Assembly: GCA_963575745.1 (NCBI GenBank)
Contig: CAUYUJ010014563.1
Span: 305,932-350,931, forward strand
DNA length: 45,000 nt
From: Prorocentrum cordatum
Taxonomy: Eukaryota > Sar > Dinophyceae > Prorocentrales > Prorocentraceae
Direction: 5' to 3'
Positions 40,101-45,000 of the stretch are shown here, piece by piece. A program made the position numbers and the translations under genes. How positions within the stretch are numbered: the stretch's first letter is position 1; each line of letters starts with the position of its first letter. The notes under the pieces are model-generated. The model was given only the letters and a program-made list of their open reading frames with translations. It was not told where the DNA came from and made no database searches.

Positions 40101-42953
40101 GGGGCGGTCCATCGGACAACTGCGCATGTGACCTTTGAAGGGCTCGCACTGACATACTTGTTTCCTGTATGTCTTGCGATCGTTGATGATCTCCTGTTTC
40201 TTAGCCCTTTTGTCCCAAGCCTCTGGCGTTTTGGTCTTGCCACCCTTGGTACGTATTATCATGCCAGTTTCGTCCCTTTTGGTGCAGTATTCCTTAGAAT
40301 ACCAGTGGCGGATCACGTCCATCGAGTAGCCGGGGTACCAATTGATGTACCACTCCGGCACGTACTGAGCGGATACACCAACGGAGTGCTCAGTACTGTA
40401 CGGGTAGCCCGATGCATCATGTGTAGGGCGTCTGGGAGCTGAACGGCTCCTCCTGCGGGCTGGCCCCGCTGACGCACTACCACGTTCCATTGGCCTTTGA
40501 TCGTCATGCTCTGAGTCTCGGGGAGGCGATGGTCGTCTGTCCCTCTTGGCGTAGCGCATGTCCTCCGAGTCCTCTGAGCTGTCCTGGACCATGAATACGT
40601 GTTGATACGGGCTTCGGAAGTACCCGATGTCGTTTAACTGCTCCATCGTGAGGTCGTTGAGGTCCATCTGGTCGCAGCCCTGCATAAATACATCCATAGA
40701 CCAAGCGGGTGGCCCCGCTGCTGCGGCTGGCGTCACTTCGGCGGGTGACCCCGCTAGAGCCTGGAGTGCTGTCAGCATCTGAGGTGCCGACATGTCCGAA
40801 TCCAGGTATGGACGCAGCCGTGCGGCCCCTGGGCGCGACAGCAGGTCGTTCATGGTTATCTGCTGATGTGCTGGCGCACTCAGGAGCCGGATTGCTTCTG
40901 CGACCTGCTCTTGGAGCATGTCCTTATAGTCCTCTTCGGCCTCTTCGGAGTCAGAATACGCGGGACGGCCCCGCATTTCGTCATCAGCGTCTCCCGCCTC
41001 CGAGCCAGCTCGCGAAAGATCTGGCAGCAACGGCATGCCAATCACCTGCGGCGCCAGCGCGGCGGTGAGCTCTTCCTCGGTCGCCGGGACGGTCTCAGCT
41101 TCGGAGATCTCGTCGTCGGCGGGTGGCCCCGCTGGAAGACCGAACCAAGCATTGAACGCGACCTCGTCGACTTCGTCCCAGCCGTGGAACTCGTCGAAGA
41201 GGGTCACTGCGTAGTCTTCCAGGGCTACGGCCACTTCAGCGTAGCGGGCCATCACGTAGTACGTGGAGGAGCCCGCAGCGGGAGCCGCTTCTGGATTGAC
41301 GTAAAACTCGTAGTCAATGTAGTCTATGTCATCCATAAAAGAATTTTGAGCCAAATGTACGGATCCCTTTCCTTTCCCCTTCGGACATTGATCGCGCAAG
41401 TGCTCTGTGCTACCGCATGTATGACACTTCATAGCATTGCCAGAAGCGCCCCTAGGGTTGCCCCTCCGCCCTTTTCCCTTACCGGAGGTCCGCCTGCGAC
41501 CCCGACCTTTGCCTCCGATAAGAACTTCTTCAAAGACTATATCAGTTAAGGACGTGAGGAAAGCAGTAATACCCCTACCATGCATACGGCGTCTGCGACC
41601 CCCTTTGCCACGACCCTTTCCAAATCGTTTGAAATGTCGGCGTACTGCACGTCTCACTTTTCTGACTGGTTTCTTCATAAAGCGCCTCCAACGGCGTTTT
41701 GATTTGCGATAAGCCATAAAAGCGGCTTCCGCTCTTTGTTGTTCAGAAAGGTGAGTGTCATCCGCTGGATAGTCATTACCAGCAGAGACTATGCCATTGT
41801 GCTCATCGTCAGATGAGGTATCTGTGTCAGTGCCAGATTCAAACGGTGAGGGTGGCTGAGACCCTTGAGCGGATGACTCCGCTTGGCCCCAGAGGGTTGT
41901 GCCCGAGGGCGGGCTTGCAGTGCAGGCGGCGCCTGGCGAATAGTTCGACCAGGCGTTCGCCTCAGCTGCCTCTGCCGATGCCTGGCCGGTCTGCCCTAAG
42001 AAGGCAGTGGCCTCGTTGGGCATATCGGCTGGGTCAGCCCAGGGACTTGGCTCGCCAGGACCAGCGGGTGACCCCGCAGTCGTGGCGTAGACACCTGCAT
42101 GTGAATGGTGCCCTGCGAAGATACCCGCAATGTTGCCAGGAGAGCGCTCGGCAACATGTCCGTAGTTCCTCATCCTGGTCAGCAGCCTGTCATAGTCTGC
42201 TCGTGTTCGGGGCATCTGATGATTAAAAGGCTCCAGCAGGTGTTGGGCTCGCGACGCGCCAACGCCTAACGCTCTGAAAAGAATCAGCGTTAGGATCTGA
42301 AAGTTGGGGATGACAAAGCCAACAGAGTTAGCCTCGTCACGGGCCATCTCGAATCGAGCTAACACTGAGTCGATTCGCTCGCCCCTTTCGACGCGAAAGT
42401 CGATAAGGGCAGTGCCAGAGTTGAGCTGGCGCTCATCTTCCAGATTTTCAAATTTGGTGCTCAGTAGGTACAGTATATATGTGACTGCATCCGTTGGCTG
42501 TCCATTGACAGTTACACCATAGTTGATGATCTGGGAGGGGACCTGCATGGCGATACGACGAGCAAGACCTTGAAGGCCTCGTTGTAGTGCTGCAGCTTGT
42601 TGTGGTGGTGTCATATTGCCGCTCGTTACGTTTATCCATGCATGTACTTCGCGAACGTATTCGCGAAAAGGCGTAGTACCGGCAGGGTCCCATGAAGGGC
42701 CGGTAGTACGCGTGTCGTCCATCCCCTGCCGCATGTATCCCACAGCACATCCCATTATTACCCACAGAATGCCGAAGATAGTTATCTTAATCCAGTGCAT
42801 GTGCATTTCGGCTTCGGTGATTGGTTTAGGCTGTGGTTTGTCAGGCTCTGGCGTAGTAGCCGTGAGGCGCCTGACTGGCACGGGATGCAGGTGGCCCCGC
42901 TGCGGGTAGCCCCGCAGGGTGACCACGTTCTCGATCGAGTTGCCGATTGGCAT
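34128..42953 (-). CDS. Gag-protease polyprotein with Tpt1/KptA and RING domains
   Basis: The open frame extends from inside the 5' LTR (43184, a GTG) to TGA at 34130-34128, 3018 codons. The first ATG is at 42953-42951, giving 2941 residues, and I use it as the start. Residues below count from 43184. Order: membrane-like helix (~131-150); Gag capsid-like helical region (~150-345); highly basic patch (~490-580); CCHC zinc knuckle (~587-600); Ala/Gly/Pro-rich linkers; Tpt1/KptA RNA 2'-phosphotransferase domain (~1555-1821); RING-H2 (~2356-2411) followed by a coiled-coil-like stretch; aspartic protease (~2680-2830) with LDIGSN. The protein should form the particle, bind the RNA and cut itself. 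The phosphotransferase and RING are not normal copia parts. Linkers contain about 35 copies of a hairpin-coded AGPPA-like peptide. Confidence 0.9.
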   Translation of the reverse strand: MPIGNSIENVVTLRGYPQRGHLHPVPVRRLTATTPEPDKPQPKPITEAEMHMHWIKITIFGILWVIMGCAVGYMRQGMDDTRTTGPSWDPAGTTPFREYVREVHAWINVTSGNMTPPQQAAALQRGLQGLARRIAMQVPSQIINYGVTVNGQPTDAVTYILYLLSTKFENLEDERQLNSGTALIDFRVERGERIDSVLARFEMARDEANSVGFVIPNFQILTLILFRALGVGASRAQHLLEPFNHQMPRTRADYDRLLTRMRNYGHVAERSPGNIAGIFAGHHSHAGVYATTAGSPAGPGEPSPWADPADMPNEATAFLGQTGQASAEAAEANAWSNYSPGAACTASPPSGTTLWGQAESSAQGSQPPSPFESGTDTDTSSDDEHNGIVSAGNDYPADDTHLSEQQRAEAAFMAYRKSKRRWRRFMKKPVRKVRRAVRRHFKRFGKGRGKGGRRRRMHGRGITAFLTSLTDIVFEEVLIGGKGRGRRRTSGKGKGRRGNPRGASGNAMKCHTCGSTEHLRDQCPKGKGKGSVHLAQNSFMDDIDYIDYEFYVNPEAAPAAGSSTYYVMARYAEVAVALEDYAVTLFDEFHGWDEVDEVAFNAWFGLPAGPPADDEISEAETVPATEEELTAALAPQVIGMPLLPDLSRAGSEAGDADDEMRGRPAYSDSEEAEEDYKDMLQEQVAEAIRLLSAPAHQQITMNDLLSRPGAARLRPYLDSDMSAPQMLTALQALAGSPAEVTPAAAAGPPAWSMDVFMQGCDQMDLNDLTMEQLNDIGYFRSPYQHVFMVQDSSEDSEDMRYAKRDRRPSPPRDSEHDDQRPMERGSASAGPARRRSRSAPRRPTHDASGYPYSTEHSVGVSAQYVPEWYINWYPGYSMDVIRHWYSKEYCTKRDETGMIIRTKGGKTKTPEAWDKRAKKQEIINDRKTYRKQVCQCEPFKGHMRSCPMDRPSRSPHHGETPWNWSHGDDAGNVHDPNKEVPGGGKRITEADRVPMTEEVANTVRENWVQLPNDHRLKEWNRRFHKEAGSPAGSSKEAGSPADAAPAAGSADEDWIAVASAAGSAAGTDHTELNEEWAAEDGSENPFPDGCACWCCSSSAQKWFCTRVIHRRENGKYKLAIKGTADIDQMRQITHDHGQPEGPPKDPPGPQPGKGSRPPPRPEADSSSSPTPAKRHPSKSPEGTQGRAKARGIAKTDDPELVDPPGLSVTERRKAFAGPSTPMPPATQGDVKDEVRDKPQAAFRGDWTPTLHQPRLAPRPGSARMKAQPKPEAGMRSVRAEAAAKAKEDKGSAGPPAKAAPAAAAGTPAEGTLSREERFKVLKEFGDRQKLADDAVADQGHPHPGAESSAGAASSAAGSAGPPVKAPPAALAGPPARWQPVMSVLRNIPLGAMEYWQGIEGKGPKRTINPRVTRDDTDRYEVINCPDRRNFECRNDWEREQQAVGNMLRDRPPLRVAQHKAELMKVMERFGMDPTLPREGQMTKVSIWFSTALRHSPYWKDGFSRHFEKISTFDPYDGWVVVDDLLTNWTENDQWKGYREMHEVLIKGRPHTSYVYWVLLNCCEMIDHHGMQKGRLQMKCVDDSMLLPPRFRPTARRPQYFIRATNGHSSPGIHCPESLYKPITTWMKEPDDPVYFIHGTQWEYVKDILANGLSCLAQDNPKRKGGRQFVHGCPYLPGDPRIQSGIRPDSEVLIFCSINKMLSSGFSLWRSANDIVMTRGHDGRIPPDHILQIVSIAKYRVGEAWSNPLAYDKSRRRGQPADRIRTDDYLPLKMCDRTLGVMEDHAMYLKGWTKTDGRPFNLIMTEQDVAPRPYDTQTVLMMNAQEDEVMPEAGPPAGAGTPAVDTSDGSWQQVVTPVATVASPWRPDQQTWVQALNSYLTPADVSGLTDQLYRADPWAVHTGIQDAQQRNLRTPAGPPGVLGPQPQRPPQQAGGARFVPMGGSDGGSPFRTPPSETSENSLWQRLQAIRGNPALAAALQATTPFGTPRGSEGGAAAGTPAERTPAEPPAHAGPPADGQQGSDYERRAANLRAQATFLQQQADRVPSLLRNRNIDVTNHGDFRPLWSWTSEDAPNADPTNPYRQVFIPGIASHPIYGWDNHGPAEAQAMDAPMYPEYYAQMNNTPMIAGPPANEYTRNLANEMFRLQFTRAVDAQSMPHYAYMPTPTDPETVVQPAGLAVPAAMGSMPDYIRDVHNTQQAILASRQQARDNTRLRQQRAIQRRIERETQAGTPADAGPPAERTDRRPPPTPYREGETTFERQARTRPDVPAPVISDYNFTQCPICMDNYEMGTIVWRLACGHFFHDICWDRVAQQHVRNQRPGAPNEAPCAVCRGPGIVIAHFPYAGQRDAESEQARQQERYVADAREMRRLREAVEALEARAAQSAEPSARAPAAQAYPWPAPEQGIQMPILPTLRAQEPPAAGPPAEAAPAAKAGPPANGPPNPGFLRAMEANIRRSGRSGGGTRRPTGSTRTSRVASPVSARSRASAESAEAAQFHATFMIDTEGLTYARDDTDTLPPGGEWMSTLSANYWVLEQEPITVEERRQYEQMWCTELTMSQWVLEQRLLKGTLGSQITYHTNDHGTMALAARNGTFFPDEDGMPCISFMLDIGSNVNIIGANTARTFQEIMARYNHRPAICTLSKTLYINGVGEGAAICRKMGNFKIGVQYANEASPRIEEYASNIAEGSGANLPAIWGLGAMEARDTIIVLKPGYQKVIFPSGDYTLKLGRGAKVLKAKKTPSGHLAIPCGLYDGAKSQTVTNTFTIRSSRDGYTETENEEDPVGAGPPAGVSAGPPAETTAGQPATGQSMTVTTDTYIVEPYLDKQLLEDTTRLIVDRTLNSWWEGQQCPEGTWPHMKDALKSKIFWAVQEAVNKWTPENQAGPPASPPPPPSYTGGGSSDSAGPTRVEIVSVAAPAPPAEPSANSMPPSQTATWSHDRR
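34680..35150 (-). other. aspartic protease domain
   Basis: LDIGSNVNIIG (about 35128-35099) matches the retropepsin active-site loop D-[ST]-G, with Ile in the middle position instead of Ser/Thr. A later IWGLGAMEARD (about 34880-34845) fits the second conserved segment. It cleaves the polyprotein; the Ile substitution is unusual. Confidence 0.65.
35947..36117 (-). other. RING-H2 finger in the Gag-protease protein
   Basis: CPIC at the start, then CGHFFHDIC, then CAVC at the end give a C3-H2-C3 arrangement with normal spacing. RING-H2 fingers recruit ubiquitin-conjugating enzymes. A charged helix (REMRRLREAVEALEARAAQ) follows. Confidence 0.85.
37720..38520 (-). other. Tpt1/KptA-family RNA 2'-phosphotransferase domain
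   Basis: The Tpt1 blocks appear in order: STALRHSPYW (about 38490-38460), KGRLQMKCVDDSM, FIRATNGHSS (about 38156-38127), VYFIHGTQWEYVKDILANGL (about 38056-37997), SGIRPDSEVLIF (about 37910-37874) and DIVMTRGHDGRIPPDHIL (about 37820-37767). Tpt1 enzymes move an internal RNA 2'-phosphate to NAD+, the last step of tRNA splicing in yeast. The Arg-His, Arg and Arg known to be essential in yeast Tpt1 correspond to RH in LRHSP, R in IRATNGH and R in SGIRPD; all are kept. The domain lies mid-polyprotein between the zinc knuckle and the RING. Confidence 0.85.
41385..41426 (-). other. CCHC zinc knuckle of Gag
   Basis: CHTCGSTEHLRDQC is a perfect C-x2-C-x4-H-x4-C nucleocapsid motif. It is flanked by very basic sequence (KGRGRRRTSGKGKGRRG before, KGKGKG after). 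It binds the element RNA. Confidence 0.95.
42149..42737 (-). other. Gag capsid-like region
   Basis: A helical, non-repetitive region from FREYVREVHAWINVTSG to NYGVTVNGQPTD, LIDFRVERGERIDSVLARFE and QILTLILFRALGVG. Its position and style match a copia Gag capsid. Confidence 0.6.
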
Positions 42954-43149
42954 CTGGTGGAAGTCGAGAGTGAAGTGGCGCAGTGAAGTAGGAGAGAGCG
43001 TCTCGAGTTCGCGGGTTGCCCCGCTAGCTCGATCGCGGACTGGCTCCGCTCCTCGCAGAGCCGGCGCAACATGGTATTCCACCGTAGTAGTAGTCCACCA
43101 AGTTGTGCCGTGGATTACAGGAATCAGAGCGAGAGCCAGCCACACGAGA

Positions 43150-43170
43150 GTGTAGCCAGCTCCGCTACCA
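43150..43170 (-). promoter_or_regulatory. tRNA primer-binding site
   Basis: On the coding strand TGGTAGCGGAGCTGG starts at the first base after the 5' LTR. TGG pairs with the CCA end of a tRNA. TGGTAGCRGAG is what the 3' end of many eukaryotic initiator Met-tRNAs would give. This supports the LTR boundary. Confidence 0.8.
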
Positions 43171-43456
43171 AGTCGAAAACGCACTGGTAAGCTTAGGTAT
43201 GTGTTACGCCTTTAAGCGTTCCCATATCCCAGGCTTTGGCTCATATCGCATGAGCAAGAGAGCAAGACGAAGCATGGGATCTGGAGTAAAGGATAGGATG
43301 GGCATCGTCAATGGAAAAGGTATTTTCCGATCTCAGATACAAGTCGTGCGCCTCGGTGAGGCACAATCACATATTTGGCCGGGCCCGGCTTGAGCCAGGC
43401 ACGGCAGCGGTACATGCTCGATTTATACCTCGCCTTTAACCTTCTCCGTTTAAAGT
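43171..43456 (-). repeat. 5' LTR (286 bp)
   Basis: Partner of 27139-27423. It contains TATAAAT on the coding strand at 43427-43421. CCGTGCCTGGCTCAAG lies 17-32 bases further on, at 43404-43389, near the expected transcript start. Confidence 0.95.
43421..43427 (-). promoter_or_regulatory. TATA-like box of the 5' LTR
   Basis: TATAAAT within GGTATAAATCGAG on the coding strand. A transcript starting about 25-30 bases downstream would begin near 43395. Confidence 0.5.
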
Positions 43457-43461
43457 ACTAC
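43457..43461. repeat. target-site duplication, right copy (ACTAC)
   Basis: Identical to 27134-27138 and immediately outside the right LTR. Confidence 0.9.
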
Positions 43462-43596
43462 ACCCGCTTGAAACGGGCGCCAAGAACAGCCAAGATCTGC
43501 TCCATGGGGGGGAGGGGCTCCGAAGGCCCGCGCCGATCGGCAAAACGATGAACGAAAGCACGATCACGTGACGAGTACCGGGGGATGGGTCTAGAG

Positions 43597-43640
43597 TTAA
43601 GTCGGGCGTGTCCCCCTACAGGGGTGTTTTCGACGAAAAA
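43597..43640. mobile_element. solo end of family A TIR element
   Basis: TTAAGTCGGGCGTGTCCCCC, then TACAGGGGTGTTTTCGACGAAAAA, matches the arms of the 11853-12042 element with about two changes. No second inverted arm is visible downstream to 45000, so this is a truncated or rearranged copy. Confidence 0.7.
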
Positions 43641-43849
43641 TAATAAATCCGCCGATCCGGCGTGTGAGTTTCAAGGAGTCTCAACTACAGCCTCGAGGCT
43701 GAGCCTCAGCCTCTGGGGGGGTTGCCGGGGTGGCTCTGCCGGGGAAGGGGGGGTGGGGGGGGCGGAGGGCGAGTTTCCGGCGGATGCGTTTTTTGACACC
43801 CCTCACAAGGATCGTGGCCTCCGAGGGGGTTCCGAACTCGAGTACCTCC
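43641..43849. other. spacer, nothing recognised
   Basis: Contains short G runs near 43714 and 43748-43760. No gene supported. Confidence 0.4.
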
Positions 43850-44035
43850 CCTCCCGCACCAAGAGGCTCCGAGGAGGCCTCCAAGAGGCCCCAAGGGGCG
43901 CAGAAGAGGCCCCCAAGAAGCCCCAAGAGGCTCCCAAGAGACCCCCAAGAGGCCCTCTAGTGGCCCCAAGAGGCCCAAGAGGCCCCCAAGAAGCCCCAAG
44001 AGGCGCCCAAGAGGCCCCCAGAAGTCCCAGCCAAC
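43850..44035. repeat. GGCCCCCAAGA minisatellite
   Basis: Imperfect 9-12-bp units of CCCAAGAGG/CCCCAAGAAG repeated about 15 times on the + strand. Confidence 0.85.
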
Positions 44036-44425
44036 CACGAGATCCCAACCAGCATCCATGAGGCCTCTGACCCACCACCCACGCACGGTGGCGGGATAGG
44101 CCGACGGCCACTGGATAAATGCTGAGTGAGAGGAGGGGAGGGAAAAAGAGAGGAGGGACGAGGGCGAAGAAGGATCACATCAGTCGGAGCGCCCCGGATC
44201 GGCGGCACTGGCCGAAGGCCACTACAATACTCCAAAAATGCTCACAAGATGCCCAAAAATACTCAAAAATGAGTTGTGCTTCGGTCTGCATGTGCGCACG
44301 GAGGCCGAAGCCTCGACGTCGGCGCCGCTCTCCCACGGGTGAGGGCTGCGCAAGCGCGAGGGCGTGAGACTCCCCTCGCGGTGCTCCGGATCTGGCCGAA
44401 GCCTGCGCGATCACCCGAACCGACG
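44036..44425. other. intergenic DNA, nothing recognised
   Basis: Mixed-composition sequence. No gene or repeat supported. Confidence 0.4.
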
Positions 44426-44429
44426 TTCG

Positions 44430-44670
44430 CATCGCTTCGATTTGGGTATACACCAACCGGAATTCTACCTGTGCCTATGTCGACTTGCACTCCGACTTCA
44501 TGTTCGCTTTGCATTTCAGTGCGTATGACTGTGCCGATTGGGATCGGATCTGCATCTCGACCTGCCTGTCGACTGCAGTTGAACGTGCGTTTCGAATCGC
44601 ACTTCGATTGCAATTTGATTTGCTACTCGATGTGCATGTTGATTAAAATCGATGTGCGTGTCTGTGGATG
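44430..44670. repeat. degenerate short tandem repeat (TCGAYTTGCAT-like)
   Basis: Irregular repeats of 11-13 bp with TCGACTTGCA, TCGATTTGG and TCGATGTGC-type cores. They are strongly diverged. Confidence 0.45.
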
Positions 44671-44689
44671 TCCAGAAGGCCAACCACGC

Positions 44690-45000
44690 GACAACCGCGG
44701 CACAACCCGCGGGACGACCACGGGACAACCCACGGGACAACCACGGGACAGCTAACAAACAATCCTCTGGACAACCACGGGACAACCACTGGACAACCCA
44801 CGGGGCATCCCACGGGACAACCACGAAACAACGCATAGGACACCGTGTGGAACAACGATGGGACAACTCACAAGACAATCAACGAGATACACGATGACAT
44901 CCACGGGACAACCCATGGAACAGCGGGACAACCGTGCACAACCCATGGCATGTAGTTCGCGGGGCGACCACGGGACGACCCCTGGGAGCAACACGAGGAC
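44690..45000. repeat. ACAACCACGGG minisatellite (11 bp)
   Basis: Imperfect 10-12-bp units CCACGGGACAA/CCCACGGGACAAC run from about 44690 to the window end. The array probably continues beyond it. Confidence 0.9.

Larger units (their letters stand above)
34180..43024 (-). repeat. ~35 dispersed 14-nt GCGGN-loop-N'CCGC hairpins in the Gag frame
   Basis: Examples checked base by base on the + strand: 34180-34193, 34294-34307, 34537-34550, 34561-34574, 34585-34598, 36238-36251, 36256-36269, 38908-38921, 39814-39827, 41869-41882, 42902-42915 and 43011-43024. The 5-bp stem is GCGG plus a variable fifth base that stays paired (G-C, A-T or C-G). The 4-base loop read on the coding strand is usually GCCA, GCAA, GTCA, GACA or GCTA. 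A few copies have a 5-base loop or a broken pair. Most encode AGPPA, AGTPA, AGSPA, AGQPA, AEPSA, AESSA or AAPAA in one phase. Confidence 0.9.
27139..43456 (-). mobile_element. 16.3-kb Ty1/copia-order LTR retrotransposon, apparently intact
   Basis: Direct LTRs at 27139-27423 and 43171-43456 bound a minus-strand internal region. It has a primer-binding site, a Gag-protease frame and a methyltransferase-like/integrase/RT/RNase H frame. Integrase precedes reverse transcriptase, which is the copia order. The 5-bp duplication ACTAC fixes both ends. The LTRs differ by five transitions and one 1-bp indel. Coding frames total 5150 codons with only one stop between them, so this is a young copy. Copia elements are usually about 5-6 kb. 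The extra ~10 kb is extra domains: an RNA 2'-phosphotransferase, a RING finger, methyltransferase-like modules and long Ala/Gly/Pro-rich linkers made largely of the repeated hairpin sequence. Confidence 0.95.

Noticed and set aside
27139-43456. A retrovirus or other infectious virus
   Set aside because: Integrase precedes RT, RT and RNase H are copia-type and no envelope frame exists. It is an LTR retrotransposon.

Overview
The window reads as nuclear DNA of a dinoflagellate. The main evidence is a decayed copy of the dinoflagellate spliced-leader sequence at 12072-12091, which marks a trans-spliced mRNA that was once reverse-transcribed back into the genome. The other features fit a large, repeat-rich dinoflagellate genome: about 27 kb of micro- and minisatellites, foldback DNA and decayed retroelements, then one very large intact LTR retrotransposon. 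I cannot name the genus.

Layout. 1-27.0 kb is mostly non-genic. It holds C-rich low-complexity DNA, a 102-bp tandem repeat (722-1400), an ~830-bp foldback centred on (CAA)n (2060-2890), a ~2.4-kb decamer minisatellite (4795-7210), and long (TAC)n, (TCC)n, (GA)n, (GAT)n and (CATA)n tracts. It also holds two families of short terminal-inverted-repeat elements (11.6-13.4 kb), a frameshifted LINE-like 3' fragment on the minus strand (22.05-23.72 kb), and a cluster of short palindromes (24.66-25.2 kb). A DPM2-like exon (subunit 2 of dolichol-phosphate-mannose synthase) lies on the minus strand at about 26.80-27.06 kb.

27139-43456 is a single 16,318-bp Ty1/copia-order retrotransposon on the minus strand. 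It has 285/286-bp LTRs about 98% identical, a perfect 5-bp target duplication (ACTAC), and a tRNA primer-binding site abutting the 5' LTR. Two very long open frames (3018 and 2132 codons) lie in the same reading frame, separated by one UGA and 67 open codons. The first frame carries Gag capsid-like sequence, a CCHC zinc knuckle, an apparently complete Tpt1/KptA RNA 2'-phosphotransferase domain, a RING-H2 finger and an aspartic protease. The second carries two methyltransferase-like modules, integrase, reverse transcriptase and RNase H. Scattered through both frames are about 40 copies of a 14-nt hairpin, GCGGN-loop-N'CCGC. Their stems covary, and their loops on the coding strand are mostly GNNA. 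The RNA-repair domain, the hairpin family and the in-frame UGA are the most unusual content here.

The element sits 74 bp upstream of the putative DPM2 ATG on the same strand, so its 3' LTR could act as a promoter for that gene. 43.5-45 kb returns to repeats, with a solo end of the first inverted-repeat family and 11-bp minisatellites.
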